From contig NZ_JAOEGU010000022.1 of the NCBI RefSeq assembly GCF_025583945.1, positions 1 through 64,000 on the forward strand: a DNA stretch of 64,000 nucleotides, written 5' to 3'. Origin of the DNA: Methylobacter psychrophilus. GTDB taxonomy: Bacteria > Pseudomonadota > Gammaproteobacteria > Methylococcales > Methylomonadaceae. The notes beneath the pieces were generated by a model. It saw nothing but the letters and a program-made list of their open reading frames with translations. It was not told the DNA's origin and did no database searches. Each line of letters opens with the position of its first letter. The stretch's first letter is position 1. This document shows positions 37,961 to 47,322 of the stretch, one piece after another. The position numbers and the translations under genes are program-made.

Positions 37961-38352
37961 ATTATAGTTCTCCTGGTACCCTGTTAATTAGACAAAATAC
38001 TGATTATGATTTTTTAAGACTAATATTAGTTTTTTGGCTGATTCTTCGTTCCTAAAAGGCAGGAATTTTTCACGCCAAGCGACTAGATTTAATGATTTTG
38101 CCTAAAAAGTCAACTTTTAATAGACTCGGTGTTGAAGAGTTAGGGCAAAATGCGCTAGCAATCAGGCTTGTCTGCTCTTTAACTACGCACCTGAGATACT
38201 ATTTTTTCAGCTATTAACTTAATGCATAATAATTCAAAGTCAACTATTTCAAGGTCGATTTTTGGTTATCTTTTAAGAGCCGGTAAGAGGAGCTTAGCGG
38301 GATATAAATGACTTAACTGATCTCGTGTTTTAACCGGGTGAGCCGGTTTTTT
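37961..38352. other. xoxF upstream region
   Basis: About 390 bases with no gene. It should contain the xoxF promoter. The Shine-Dalgarno AGGAGA lies just before the gene, and a perfect 12-base palindrome ACTAATATTAGT (38019-38030), about 60 bases from the start codon, may be an operator or part of the promoter. lpxH ends at the far side. No convincing -35/-10 pair can be fixed by eye. Confidence 0.5.
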
Positions 38353-39078
38353 TTAAATGCTTTCCAGTTGATAGCCGTTGCTGTTCCAACATAATAATCC
38401 GCCAGCATCTTTATTCCATGCCGGCAGTACAAAGCGTTGTGCAGAGTGACCGTTTATTTCAAAGTTATGAACGTCAGGGCGGTGTGTATGGCCATGAATC
38501 AAGCGTAAGGTTTGGTGTTCATGCATCACTTTAATCACGGTATCCTGATTGACGTCCATAATGCTTTGAGATTTTTTGCGTTTATGAAAATAGCTACGGA
38601 TTCGGTACCAGCGAGCAACCAACAGTCTTAGCAGGAGCGGTTTGGATAAGACTGACTGTTGCCATTCGGGCGTATGCGATTTAATACGAAAGGCTTGATA
38701 AGGAAGGTCGTCGCTGCATAATAAGTCGCCATGGGTCAGTAGTGTTGGCGTACCTTGTAAATCAATAACCACATAATCATCGAGTAGGGTAACACCGGTA
38801 TCCAGGCAGAATTGTTTGCCTAACAGGAAGTCCCTGTTACCTGGCTGTAAAAAAACCGGCGTACCGGAAGTAGTTAATTGTTTGAGTTGTTTGCGGATTT
38901 TATGGTTTGGCGGCGTAGGATCATCATCACCTATCCAGGTATCAAAAAGATCGCCTAATATATAGACAGCCGCCGCTTTAGGAGCTCTATTTTGCAGGAA
39001 AGCAAGAAATCGTCGGGTGATTTCAGGTTTTTCCAGTGTAAGGTGTAAGTCTGAAATAAACAGGATTTCTTGGTTCAA
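38353..39078 (-). CDS. lpxH: UDP-2,3-diacylglucosamine diphosphatase
   Basis: Lipid A pathway enzyme that hydrolyses UDP-2,3-diacylglucosamine to lipid X at the inner membrane. Calcineurin-like phosphoesterase motifs are in order: ISDLHLT, GDLFDTWIGDDD, PGNRDFL, LTHGDLLCSDD, and HGHTHRPDVH, giving the full two-manganese site. The 241-residue length is typical. The frame begins with TTG; the position agrees with family N termini (-ILFISDLH follows immediately), so TTG is probably the real start. Confidence 0.95.
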   Translation of the reverse strand: MNQEILFISDLHLTLEKPEITRRFLAFLQNRAPKAAAVYILGDLFDTWIGDDDPTPPNHKIRKQLKQLTTSGTPVFLQPGNRDFLLGKQFCLDTGVTLLDDYVVIDLQGTPTLLTHGDLLCSDDLPYQAFRIKSHTPEWQQSVLSKPLLLRLLVARWYRIRSYFHKRKKSQSIMDVNQDTVIKVMHEHQTLRLIHGHTHRPDVHNFEINGHSAQRFVLPAWNKDAGGLLCWNSNGYQLESI

Positions 39079-39110
39079 TGGGGTGCTCGAAGAGGAATAG
39101 ATGGATGGAG

Positions 39111-39145
39111 GTACAAGGCGAAAGTGGAATATTTTCGCCTTGTAC
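39111..39145. terminator. Strong hairpin between cyclophilin and lpxH
   Basis: Perfect 13-base arms (39111-39123 and 39133-39145; ACAAGGCGAAA core) around a 9-base loop, just after the cyclophilin stop and before lpxH on the minus strand. There is no U-run, so it may partly terminate or stabilise the cyclophilin transcript rather than stop it fully. Confidence 0.5.
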
Positions 39146-39154
39146 TTTAAGGCT

Positions 39155-39736
39155 TTATTCTACAACTTCAGCCTTTTCAATAACGATGTCTGTTTTAGGT
39201 ACGTTTTCATGGCCACCACGATTACTGGTCGCTTGTTTAGCCATTGCATCGACAACATCCATGCCTTCAATCACTTCGCCAAATACGGCATAGCCCCAGC
39301 CACTGGATGTTTCGCTGGTGTGATTTAAAAATGAATTATCTTTGTAATTAATAAAAAATTGGGCAGTAGCGGAATGGGGATCATTGGTACGAGCCATTGC
39401 CAACGTACCACGGGTATTTTTCAGGCCATTGTTGGCTTCATTTTTGATCGAGCCATGAACGGCTTTTTGATCAAATTTGACATCAAAGCCACCACCTTGC
39501 GCCATAAAATCCGGAATGATGCGGTGAAAGATAGTGCCGTTGTAAAAGCCTTCGTTAACATAAGTTAAAAAATTTGCCGACGAAACGGGAGCTTTTTCAG
39601 TATTTAACTGAATAATAATTTCCCCTAGTGTAGTGGTTAATTTAACTTTTGTTTGTGTATCAGACATATTGTTTTCCTTTGAAAAAGAAAGTGTTGAGAA
39701 TAAAAACAGCATCATGATAAGAACGACTTTACGCAT
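39155..39736 (-). CDS. ppiB: Peptidyl-prolyl cis-trans isomerase, cyclophilin type
   Basis: Cyclophilin that speeds proline isomerisation during folding. The longest form, 193 residues, begins with a signal peptide ([19 protein letters not shown]). An internal ATG at 39667 gives [17 protein letters not shown], the usual cytoplasmic PpiB start, and has its own AAGGAAA Shine-Dalgarno. The outer ATG also has AAGGAAAA. Both forms may be made, one periplasmic and one cytoplasmic. Catalytic-site motifs [15 protein letters not shown] and the family's FINYKDN are intact. Downstream lpxH is on the same strand. Confidence 0.93.
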   Translation of the reverse strand: MRKVVLIMMLFLFSTLSFSKENNMSDTQTKVKLTTTLGEIIIQLNTEKAPVSSANFLTYVNEGFYNGTIFHRIIPDFMAQGGGFDVKFDQKAVHGSIKNEANNGLKNTRGTLAMARTNDPHSATAQFFINYKDNSFLNHTSETSSGWGYAVFGEVIEGMDVVDAMAKQATSNRGGHENVPKTDIVIEKAEVVE

Positions 39737-39913
39737 TGGTTTTTCCTTACGAGTGATGCAAATGATAGATTTTATGTGTTTTTATCTTGAAAGAGAAGTA
39801 GGCGCTTGGTAAATTGTATCGTTTTATTGCTTAAGCGACCCTTAGCGAGGGTGATTTTTTGGTTAAAAGGGTGCTGTGTGCAGATCCTGCCTAACCGTTT
39901 ACTTTATAAATAT

Positions 39914-41311
39914 ATGTTGAAAATATATAACACCTTGTCCCGAAAAAAAGAATTGTTCCAACCCCGAGTAGAGGGCAAAGTCGGCATGTATGTTTGTGGT
40001 ATGACGGTTTATGATTATTGTCATGTTGGTCATGCACGCGTGATGGTGGTGTTTGATACGGTTGCACGTTATTTTCGCCATTTGGGTTATGACTTGACCT
40101 ATGTGCGAAATATTACCGATATCGATGACAAAATTATTCAGCGCGCCAATGACAATGGTGAGGTTTTTGGTGAATTGACCGAGCGCTTTATTAATGCAAT
40201 GCACGAAGATGAGCGTGCGCTTTTTGTCTTACCGGTAGATATTGAGCCCAGAGCTACACAATCTATCCCTGATATTATTGCCATGATTGAGACATTAATT
40301 GCTAAGGATCTGGCTTATGTTGGCAGTAATGGTGATGTGTTTTACGCCGTCACCCAATTTAAAAATTACGGACACTTATCCGGCAAAAATATTAATGACT
40401 TGCAGGCAGGGGAGCGGGTTGATGTTGACTTGGCAAAGCGTAATCCACTGGATTTTGTGTTATGGAAAATGGCCAAAGCAGGCGAACCTGCCTGGTACTC
40501 GCCATGGGGCTTGGGTCGTCCCGGTTGGCATATTGAATGTTCAGCAATGTCGACTTGTTGCTTGGGCAATCATTTTGATATTCATGGTGGCGGTATGGAT
40601 TTACAGTTTCCCCATCATGAAAATGAAATCGCCCAGTCTGAAGGCGCAACGGGTGAGAAATTTGTTAATTTCTGGATGCACAACGGTTTTGTGCGGATTA
40701 ATGAAGAGAAAATGTCTAAATCGCTGGGTAATTTCTTTACCGTGCGTGAAGTACTGAAACAATATAAGCCTGAAATAATTCGTTTTTTTATTCTCTCCAG
40801 TCATTACCGAAGCCCTTTAAATTATTCAGATGAACAACTGAATGATGCCAATGCCGCTTTAACGCGGCTTTATACGGCTTTACGTGGCTGTGACGGTACA
40901 AGCGCCGATATGGATGCGGATTATGATGCGGATTATAAAGCCCGCTTTGAACAAGCGATGAATGATGATTTTAATACCCCTGTTGCCGTGTCGGTATTAT
41001 TTGATTTAGCCAGGGAGCTGAATAAATCCAAAGAAACTGATCAGGAAAAAACGTGCTTGTTGGCGAGTACCTTAATACACTTAGGTGGCTTGTTGGGGAT
41101 GTTGCAGGATGATCCTGAGAGTTTTTTAAAAAGTGGCGTTATTAATGACGAAGACCAAGATACCGTTATTGAGCAGCAAATACAAGCACGTCTGGAGGCA
41201 AAAAAAGCTAAAAACTGGGCGTTGGCAGATAAGGTTCGTGATGATTTAAAAGGGCAGGGCATCATTTTGGAAGATGCACCTGATGGCACAACCAGTTGGC
41301 GTCGCGAATAG
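39914..41311 (+). CDS. cysS: Cysteinyl-tRNA synthetase
   Basis: Class I synthetase charging tRNA-Cys. The start at 39914 ([17 protein letters not shown]) matches the family N terminus; the frame is open 36 codons further upstream, but that part has no homologous look. Seen: zinc ligands in [18 protein letters not shown] and [12 protein letters not shown]; the HIGH-equivalent HVGHARVMV; and KMSKS in [13 protein letters not shown]. About 465 residues, as in E. coli (461). Confidence 0.96.
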   Translation: MLKIYNTLSRKKELFQPRVEGKVGMYVCGMTVYDYCHVGHARVMVVFDTVARYFRHLGYDLTYVRNITDIDDKIIQRANDNGEVFGELTERFINAMHEDERALFVLPVDIEPRATQSIPDIIAMIETLIAKDLAYVGSNGDVFYAVTQFKNYGHLSGKNINDLQAGERVDVDLAKRNPLDFVLWKMAKAGEPAWYSPWGLGRPGWHIECSAMSTCCLGNHFDIHGGGMDLQFPHHENEIAQSEGATGEKFVNFWMHNGFVRINEEKMSKSLGNFFTVREVLKQYKPEIIRFFILSSHYRSPLNYSDEQLNDANAALTRLYTALRGCDGTSADMDADYDADYKARFEQAMNDDFNTPVAVSVLFDLARELNKSKETDQEKTCLLASTLIHLGGLLGMLQDDPESFLKSGVINDEDQDTVIEQQIQARLEAKKAKNWALADKVRDDLKGQGIILEDAPDGTTSWRRE

Positions 41312-41331
41312 TTTCGAGTATCAATGAGTAG

Positions 41332-41357
41332 GTCGGGTTAGCATAGCGTAACCCGAC
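41332..41357. repeat. Hairpin repeat GTCGGGTTA...TAACCCGAC
   Basis: Perfect 9-base arms (41332-41340, 41349-41357) with an 8-base loop between cysS and fchA. It is the same family as 63406-63434. It may reduce read-through from cysS. Confidence 0.8.
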
Positions 41358-41406
41358 AATTACAATAACTTTAACCTGTCTGCAATCAATAATAAAAAAT
41401 TACCTG

Positions 41407-42039
41407 ATGAGCGAAATTAAAGATAAATCAATCCAGCAATTCCTTGACGAATTGGCCAGTAAATCGGCAACGCCCGGCGGTGGCAGCGTCTCCGCACTAA
41501 TGGGCGCACAGTCTGCCGCATTAACCAGTATGGTTTGTAATTTAACCATTGGTAAGCCCAAGTACGCAGAAGTCGAAGCCGAAATGCAAGCCTTACTGCA
41601 AAAATCAGAGGCGTTACGCGAAAAACTGACAGGCTTGATTAAAGCGGATATTGATGTATTTAACCGCTTAATGGCCGCTTACGGTTTGCCTAAAGAAACC
41701 GAGGAAGAAAAGCTAGGGCGTACCGAGGCGATACAATTGGTATTAAAAGTCGCTACTGAAGTGCCTTTGGAATGTGCTCGCGCGTGTGCAGAAGCCATTG
41801 AGTTGAGTCGTTGTGCCGCAAAAAAAGGCTATATTGGCGTTATTAGTGATGCCGGTGCTGCGGTAATGGCGGGTTACAGTGGTTTAAAAAGTGCAGCCCT
41901 TAATGTTTATATTAATACCGGCAGCCTTAAAGACAGACCGTTTGCAGAGGCTAAACTCGCTGAATTAAAAACGATTTTGAAGGATTTTGATGATACGGTT
42001 GTAGAAGATATTTACCAGCTGGTTAAAGCCAAACTGTAA
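41407..42039 (+). CDS. fchA: Methenyltetrahydrofolate cyclohydrolase (FTCD cyclodeaminase-type)
   Basis: A 210-residue all-helical protein matching the cyclodeaminase domain of formiminotransferase-cyclodeaminase. Free-standing forms in methylotrophs are FchA, which interconverts methenyl- and formyl-tetrahydrofolate. Seen: QFLDELASKSATPGGGSVSAL at the N terminus (the folate-site glycine loop) and GVISDAGAAVMAGYSGLKSAALNV. Its place in a C1-using organism with XoxF supports the FchA role over histidine breakdown, since no hut genes are near. Confidence 0.85.
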   Translation: MSEIKDKSIQQFLDELASKSATPGGGSVSALMGAQSAALTSMVCNLTIGKPKYAEVEAEMQALLQKSEALREKLTGLIKADIDVFNRLMAAYGLPKETEEEKLGRTEAIQLVLKVATEVPLECARACAEAIELSRCAAKKGYIGVISDAGAAVMAGYSGLKSAALNVYINTGSLKDRPFAEAKLAELKTILKDFDDTVVEDIYQLVKAKL

Positions 42040-42152
42040 CTGATTTTGCTTTTAGCGAAAAAAACAATTGACGAGATATAGATGTGTCGTCATAATAGAC
42101 AGCTCTTCAAGGGTGGTTTGCAAATTTGGCAAATCAGTCTTAAAAGAGATTT

Positions 42153-42229
42153 CGGGATGTAGCGCAGCTTGGTAGCGCGCCTGCTTTGGGAGCAGGATGT
42201 CGGGGGTTCGAATCCCTCCATCCCGACCA
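42153..42229 (+). tRNA. tRNA-Pro (TGG)
   Basis: Cloverleaf of 77 bases including encoded CCA. The acceptor stem CGGGATG/CATCCCG is perfect. The anticodon stem CCTGC/GCAGG has loop TTTGGGA, giving anticodon TGG. The T loop GGTTCGAATCC is standard. First of three tandem tRNAs that probably share one transcript. Confidence 0.97.
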
Positions 42230-42234
42230 GTTTA

Positions 42235-42311
42235 GCGCTTGTAGCTCAACCGGATAGAGCACCGGCCTTCTAAGCCGGGGGTCGCAGGTTCGAGTCCTGC
42301 CAAGCGCACCA
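42235..42311 (+). tRNA. tRNA-Arg (TCT)
   Basis: 77 bases with encoded CCA. The acceptor GCGCTTG/CAAGCGC is perfect. The anticodon stem CCGGC/GCCGG has loop CTTCTAA, giving anticodon TCT. It lies five bases after tRNA-Pro. Confidence 0.97.
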
Positions 42312-42335
42312 TTACAAGAACAACCCATTATTATG

Positions 42336-42411
42336 GTGAGCGTAGCTCAGTTGGTAGAGTCCCGGATTGTGATTCCGGTTGTCGCGGGTTCGAGCCCCGT
42401 CGCCCACCCCA
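42336..42411 (+). tRNA. tRNA-His (GTG), with an A-C mismatch in the acceptor stem
   Basis: 76 bases with encoded CCA. The anticodon stem CCGGA/TCCGG has loop TTGTGAT, giving GTG. The G at 42335 supplies the extra G-1 that pairs with discriminator C73, the His identity element. The acceptor is GTGAGCG/CGCCCAC: position 4 is A opposite C instead of the usual G-C. The rest is normal. Next to it lies the integrase remnant. Confidence 0.93.
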
Positions 42412-42557
42412 AATAAATCAACACCTTAGCCGTTTATTAGTTAATTATTTTTAAGGCATTGTGGTAAAAATGTCTCAACTTAATGATGTAACTGTATTTT
42501 TCGCGGCATCAGTTACACTGTCACTTTTCTTCGTACTTACATTTACAGTATATTCCT

Positions 42558-42965
42558 TCAGTGATTACTGCTTAAATGTGCATAGCGCAAGACCATCTTC
42601 AAATTGGCCCAACCCCCAAGTTCTTTTAGTACATGAAGAGGCATGCCATTTTGTAAATGCCATCTGAAATCACTAATACCCACACGCTCCAAGGCTTTAT
42701 GCCATGCCGCAGTGTTTGGGCGATTCACTGGCAAGCCTTGATTAGTAAAAATAAACTCATTATTTTTACTAATCTGCGAACGTATAACCTCCAGGGCATC
42801 CGAATTTAGCGGATAACCAATCGATTTATTAGACTTCGCTTCATCAGCATGTACCCAAGCGCATTTGCGCTGCATATCCACTTGTGACCATTTTAAGCTT
42901 GTCACATTGGATTCCCGTAAGCCTGTTTTCAAGGCAAAGCTCATCCAGTTGTTTTTCGGTAAAAT
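42558..42965 (-). pseudogene. Remnant of a phage/island tyrosine recombinase (integrase), C-terminal part
   Basis: About 136 codons resembling the catalytic domain of phage integrases. LPKNNWMSFALKTGLRESNVTSLKW holds the first catalytic Arg region. VNRPNTAAWHKALERVGI follows, then HLQNGMPLHVLKELGGW, then MVLRYAHLSSNH with the nucleophile tyrosine in RYAHL. A TAG stop lies immediately upstream of ILPK, so the N-terminal DNA-binding half is lost. Where intact enzymes have a His-x-x-Arg stretch (HDLRHTWASW type), this one reads ISDFRWHLQNG, a deletion of several residues that removes the catalytic His/Arg pair. It must be inactive. It lies about 150 bases past tRNA-His, as expected for the scar of an island integrated at a tRNA. 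Confidence 0.8.
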
Positions 42966-43166
42966 CTAGTGTGATAATAAAAAGACGCTCCGGTTTTAGC
43001 AGGTTGTTTTTATACTTTTTATTATACTTTTACATAAAATAAAACCAAAAAATTAACCGCTCGGAGTATATACTAAGGCGGTTCCACAACAATCTTTGCG
43101 CTTCGCCTTAAGTGGGTAACAGGTACAATAGGCTGTAAGTTGGTTTTTTACCCTGGATTAATAAAA

Positions 43167-43664
43167 ATGGCTAAACAAGAAAAAACCCTAACAATGACAG
43201 TGCTGATGACGCCCGATATGGCAAACTTTTCGGGTAATGTACATGGTGGTTCGTTATTAAAATTATTGGACCAGGTGGCTTATGCCTGCGCGGCAAAATA
43301 TTGTAAAAATTATGTAGTGACAGCGGCATTGGATCAGGTTTTCTTTAAGCAGCAAGTTAATGTTGGTGAGTTGGTGACTTTTTATGCCCATGTTAATCAT
43401 GTCGGCCGCTCATCAATGGAAATCGGCGTGAAAGTGGTTGCCGAGCATTTAAGGACTAATGAAAAAAGGCATACGACTTCTTGCTATTTTACTATGGTGG
43501 CTATCGATGAAGAAGGTAAGTCTTTCGAGGTGCCTCGTCTGCTACTGGAAACTGATGCAGAAAAAAAACTGTATGCAGAGGCTGAAATGCGCAAAAAAAT
43601 GCGTCAGCAAAGTTTGGAGAAAAATCGCGCGCTCCATGTTGAATTATCAGAGGAAACGTTTTAA
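43167..43664 (+). CDS. Acyl-CoA thioesterase, hot-dog fold (YciA/BACH-like)
   Basis: A 165-residue thioesterase. The ATG at 43167 (MAKQEKTLTMTVLMTP) is chosen; the frame extends nine codons upstream only to a TTG. Seen: DMANFSGNVHGGSLLKLLDQVAYACAAKY, read here in parts as NVHGGSLLKLLD and the following helix; this Asn/His-Gly-Gly and Asp pair is the catalytic signature of the family. Also FFKQQVNVGE and HVGRSSMEIGVKV. It is followed with no gap by parC, which starts with GTG on the base after the stop, so translation of the two is coupled. Confidence 0.9.
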   Translation: MAKQEKTLTMTVLMTPDMANFSGNVHGGSLLKLLDQVAYACAAKYCKNYVVTAALDQVFFKQQVNVGELVTFYAHVNHVGRSSMEIGVKVVAEHLRTNEKRHTTSCYFTMVAIDEEGKSFEVPRLLLETDAEKKLYAEAEMRKKMRQQSLEKNRALHVELSEETF

Positions 43665-45896
43665 GTGGGACTACAAGAGAATTTTGAACGACTGCCTTTA
43701 AAGGATTTTGCCGAGAAAGCCTATCTGGATTATTCCATGTACGTTATTCTCGACCGGGCTTTACCGCATATTGCGGATGGCTTAAAGCCGGTGCAACGGC
43801 GTATTGTTTTTGCCATGTCAGAGCTGGGTTTAAACGCTCTGGCCAAGTATAAAAAATCTGCGCGTACGGTCGGTGATGTGTTGGGTAAATACCATCCGCA
43901 TGGTGATTCTGCCTGTTATGAAGCCATGGTTTTGATGGCGCAGAGTTTTTCTTACCGCTATCCATTGGTTGATGGACAAGGTAACTGGGGCTCACCGGAT
44001 GATCCTAAATCATTTGCCGCCATGCGTTATACCGAATCACGCTTGACCGCTTACGCCAATACGTTGTTAAGTGAATTAGGGCAGGGCACGGTTGAATGGT
44101 CGGATAATTTTGATGCCACCCTAAAAGAACCGGTGTTGTTACCGGCGAGATTACCCAATATCTTGCTTAACGGCACGATGGGTATTGCTGTGGGTATGGC
44201 AACCGATATACCGCCGCACAATCTTCGCGAGGTGGCGGCCGCCTGCCTGCAATTATTGGATAAACCGGAAAGTACTTTGGATGATCTGTTCGAGCATATC
44301 AAAGGTCCTGATTATCCAACAGATGCTGAAATCATCACGTCAGCTGAGGATATACAAAAAATGTATCTCAGTGGTGGTGGCTCGATAAAAATGCGGGCTA
44401 TCTACGAGCAGGAAGAAGGTACTATTGTTATTACCGCTCTGCCGCATCAGGTATCGGGGGCTAAATTGATGGAGCAAATAGCCGCGCAAATGTTGGCGAA
44501 AAAGCTGCCTATGATTGAAGATTTGAGAGATGAATCAGATCATGAAAATCCTACTCGTTTATTAATCATTCCAAAATCCAAGCGTATTGATGTTGATGCG
44601 GTTATGTCGCATTTATTTACCACGACTGATCTGGAAAAAAGCTATCGCGTTAACATGAACATGATAGGCATGGATGGCAAGCCAAAGGTTAAAGGGCTCA
44701 GGGATATTCTGGTTGAATGGCTGGCCTTTCGTACTGAAACGGTACGCCGACGATTACAATATCGATTAGATAAGGTACTGGCCCGATTACATATACTCGA
44801 TGGTTTATTAATTGCCTATCTAAGTATTGATGAAGTGATTGCCATTATTCGTAATGAAGAGCACCCCAAGCCAGTTTTGATGGCGCGATTTGGACTTAGT
44901 GATATTCAAGCCGAAGCCATACTGGAATTAAAGTTAAGGCATTTGGCCAAGCTTGAAGAAATGAAGATTCGGGGTGAGCAGGATGCACTGGAAAAAGAAC
45001 GTGCTGCACTGGAAAAAACCTTGGGTTCGCGGTTGTTATTAAACCGTTTGATCAGAAAAGAAATTGAGCGTGATGCCGAGCAATATGGCGATGATCGTCG
45101 TTCGCCAATTGTTGCAAGAGTAGCCGCCGTTGCGCTGCAAACTACCGCGTTAATCAGCAACGAACCTTTAACTATTATTTTGTCAGAAAAAGGCTGGATA
45201 AGAGCGGCAAAAGGTCATGATATTGAGGTGGATAGTTTAAGCTACCGCTCGGGTGACAGTTTTCTGGATGCAGTAAAAAGCCGCTCAACACAGCCTGTTT
45301 ATATCCTTGATTCGACTGGTCGGGCGTATAGTACCTCTGCTCACGATTTGCCTTCAGCGAGAACACAGGGGGAACCCTTAACCGGACGGCTTAATCCACC
45401 GGCGGGTTCAATGTTTACGCATTTACTTGCCGGTAATCCGGATGATTGGATTGTCTTGGCCAGTCATTTTGGCTATGGTTTCAGGGTTCAGCTAAAAGAA
45501 CTATCCAGTAAAAATAAGGCGGGTAAAGCGCTTATTTCCCTGCCCAACGGTGCGAAAGTTTTAAAGCCAGCGTCTGTCCGTAATGAGTCTGATTTGTTGG
45601 CAGTCGTTACCTTGCAAGGCCGTTTGCTGGTTTTCCCTGTGGCCGATTTACCGGCGCTTGCGCGAGGCAAAGGCAATAAGCTGATACAGATTCCTCCTGC
45701 TGATCTTGCGGCGGGAATTGATAATGTGGTCTCAGTGTTATCAATACCTGAAAACAGCTCGTTAAAAGTGGTTTCAGGTAAACGAACTTTAACGTTGAAA
45801 ACCTCCGATATAGAGCATTACACCGGCAGTCGTGCCAAAAGAGGTTTACATTTACCTCGCGGGTTTCAGCGGGTTGATGGTTTGGAAGGTGAGTAG
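43665..45896 (+). CDS. parC: DNA topoisomerase IV subunit A
   Basis: Type IIA topoisomerase breakage-reunion subunit, separating daughter chromosomes. It starts with GTG directly after the thioesterase stop ([23 protein letters not shown]). Seen: the quinolone-resistance region [13 protein letters not shown], with Ser and Glu-equivalent positions wild type (Ser, Cys-Tyr-Glu), and the catalytic tyrosine in [10 protein letters not shown]. ParC rather than GyrA: 743 residues, no GyrA box seen in the C terminus. parE is not adjacent. Confidence 0.95.
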   Translation: MGLQENFERLPLKDFAEKAYLDYSMYVILDRALPHIADGLKPVQRRIVFAMSELGLNALAKYKKSARTVGDVLGKYHPHGDSACYEAMVLMAQSFSYRYPLVDGQGNWGSPDDPKSFAAMRYTESRLTAYANTLLSELGQGTVEWSDNFDATLKEPVLLPARLPNILLNGTMGIAVGMATDIPPHNLREVAAACLQLLDKPESTLDDLFEHIKGPDYPTDAEIITSAEDIQKMYLSGGGSIKMRAIYEQEEGTIVITALPHQVSGAKLMEQIAAQMLAKKLPMIEDLRDESDHENPTRLLIIPKSKRIDVDAVMSHLFTTTDLEKSYRVNMNMIGMDGKPKVKGLRDILVEWLAFRTETVRRRLQYRLDKVLARLHILDGLLIAYLSIDEVIAIIRNEEHPKPVLMARFGLSDIQAEAILELKLRHLAKLEEMKIRGEQDALEKERAALEKTLGSRLLLNRLIRKEIERDAEQYGDDRRSPIVARVAAVALQTTALISNEPLTIILSEKGWIRAAKGHDIEVDSLSYRSGDSFLDAVKSRSTQPVYILDSTGRAYSTSAHDLPSARTQGEPLTGRLNPPAGSMFTHLLAGNPDDWIVLASHFGYGFRVQLKELSSKNKAGKALISLPNGAKVLKPASVRNESDLLAVVTLQGRLLVFPVADLPALARGKGNKLIQIPPADLAAGIDNVVSVLSIPENSSLKVVSGKRTLTLKTSDIEHYTGSRAKRGLHLPRGFQRVDGLEGE

Positions 45897-45946
45897 TCTT
45901 TGTATCGATACAATTAAAGCTGTGTAGGGTGTGATAGCGGCAGCAT

Positions 45947-45984
45947 ATTGCGTCGTAGCGGAATAATCCAACATACGACGCAAT
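45947..45984. repeat. Hairpin between convergent genes
   Basis: Perfect 11-base arms (45947-45957 and 45974-45984; TTGCGTCGTA core) around a 16-base loop, with further partial pairing outside. It lies between the ends of parC and the minus-strand gene at 46044, so it could act on both transcripts. It looks like a dispersed repeat of the TGCGTCGTA type. Confidence 0.65.
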
Positions 45985-46043
45985 AAAGTAATCGGCTATT
46001 GCGCCCTATCGATTACAGTTTGGTTTAGTTGGTAACAATGAGA

Positions 46044-47312
46044 TCAATCTACGTTGTAAATCGGTGTTGCGGCTATGCGGGCATCGATTTGTTTTGATAG
46101 TGCTTGGTAAGTGGGGCTATCAACCGACTGGTAGCGCTGTTTAAATTCAGCTTCGTCCATGTGCTCGGGAAGATCAGTAGGGTCAGGCATAAAGTCGCTG
46201 TAACTTTTTATTTTCGACATGGCTTTTTGAATCTTGCGTGCATTTTCTGGCGATGATGTTGCCAGTTCACCGAAGCGTGTGCCGGCTTTATCGGCTGCCA
46301 AGTCAATAAAGCTGAAACCACTCCCGCCCTGTGCATCGCTTAATTCTTTCTCTTCACCGACTACTTTGGCTACCTGGCCATTAACAGAAGCGGTAATGGC
46401 CGCAGAGCCTATGAAATGCTGGGCAAGGTCTATTCTTTTGTATAAAAAAGTGGAATAGCGTTTTTCTGCCGTTAATTTGGAGGCAGGAAAAGACAGGAGT
46501 TTTTTGGTTTCTTTTCGATTAACGTAATTATTAACCGCCATAATTGCCAGCTTGTTTTCTTCAATCGCATTTTCTACTGTGGAGCGTTGAAGGGCTAGCT
46601 CAAATAAGGGTTTTAATAAATCGGCCAGCGATAAACGCCAGGCAGGATCATGCTTGGCGATGATTTCGGCAAGTTTTTTCTGGTATATGTCGAGATTGGC
46701 ATTATCTCCCCCTTGAGTCAGGAAATTTCGTGCCTGAATAAGGGTTCCCATGCTGGAGTAATAGCTAATGGTAGCTTTTTCTTGGTCAATTTGAATGCTT
46801 CTAATGGGCCGGGTTGCCAGTATAAAATACTCATTCAGCGAGGTATGTCTAATAATGTTGTCGATAACAAAAGCGGCAAATTTGGCTGGTAGCAATAATT
46901 TACCGGCTTTAAATTTTGTAAGGCTGGGTATTTCGCTCTGGTTTTCGTTACCCAATCTAAAGCTGATATTCAAATATCGACCCAAGCTGTTACTTGGCAG
47001 TGTCATGGTGACATTAAATCTTAAGACGTCCTGTTTTAGTTCTATTTGTACGGCACTTTTTCTATACCGATTTAACAAATAATTGGCGGCAAGATTAAGA
47101 TCGGCTTGCGTTAGCTCTATGGTGTTAATTTCATCAGGTTTGGTTTTAGAGCCTTCATAAAGAATTTTTTTGGCTCTGGTAATATCATCATGAGTGAGCG
47201 TCCACGCTACTGCAAGGTCAGGTTTGTCACTAATGCCAAAAAAAATCAGCAGGGTGCATAAAATTAGCAAGGCACCCAGACAGAGTAAAAAAATGCGCGA
47301 GAGAACTTTCAT
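46044..47312 (-). CDS. Membrane-anchored protein of unknown function, downstream of ppx
   Basis: 422 residues from the ATG at 47312 (MKVLSRIFLLCLGALLILCTLL), which gives an N-terminal membrane anchor and lies 11 bases beyond the ppx stop; a longer frame upstream overlaps ppx and is not favoured. The remainder is probably periplasmic: a beta-rich middle (VLRFNVTMTLPSNSLGRYLNISFRL in two strands) and a helical C-terminal half (EENKLAIMAVNNYVNRKETKK, RIDLAQHFIGSAAI, SFIDLAADKAGTRFGE). I do not recognise a named family. Position suggests co-expression with ppx. Confidence 0.8.
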   Translation of the reverse strand: MKVLSRIFLLCLGALLILCTLLIFFGISDKPDLAVAWTLTHDDITRAKKILYEGSKTKPDEINTIELTQADLNLAANYLLNRYRKSAVQIELKQDVLRFNVTMTLPSNSLGRYLNISFRLGNENQSEIPSLTKFKAGKLLLPAKFAAFVIDNIIRHTSLNEYFILATRPIRSIQIDQEKATISYYSSMGTLIQARNFLTQGGDNANLDIYQKKLAEIIAKHDPAWRLSLADLLKPLFELALQRSTVENAIEENKLAIMAVNNYVNRKETKKLLSFPASKLTAEKRYSTFLYKRIDLAQHFIGSAAITASVNGQVAKVVGEEKELSDAQGGSGFSFIDLAADKAGTRFGELATSSPENARKIQKAMSKIKSYSDFMPDPTDLPEHMDEAEFKQRYQSVDSPTYQALSKQIDARIAATPIYNVD

Positions 47313-47322
47313 AAGGCAGTGA

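Noticed and set aside
42140-42328. Minus-strand open frame (62 codons) over the tRNA genes
   Set aside because: It is the antisense of tRNA-Pro and tRNA-Arg, a well-known artefact that gives RTRTCDPRLRR-like and GWRDSNPRHP-like peptides.
42461-42667. Plus-strand frame with a hydrophobic start after tRNA-His
   Set aside because: Its second half is antisense to the integrase remnant and no family is visible; likely chance.
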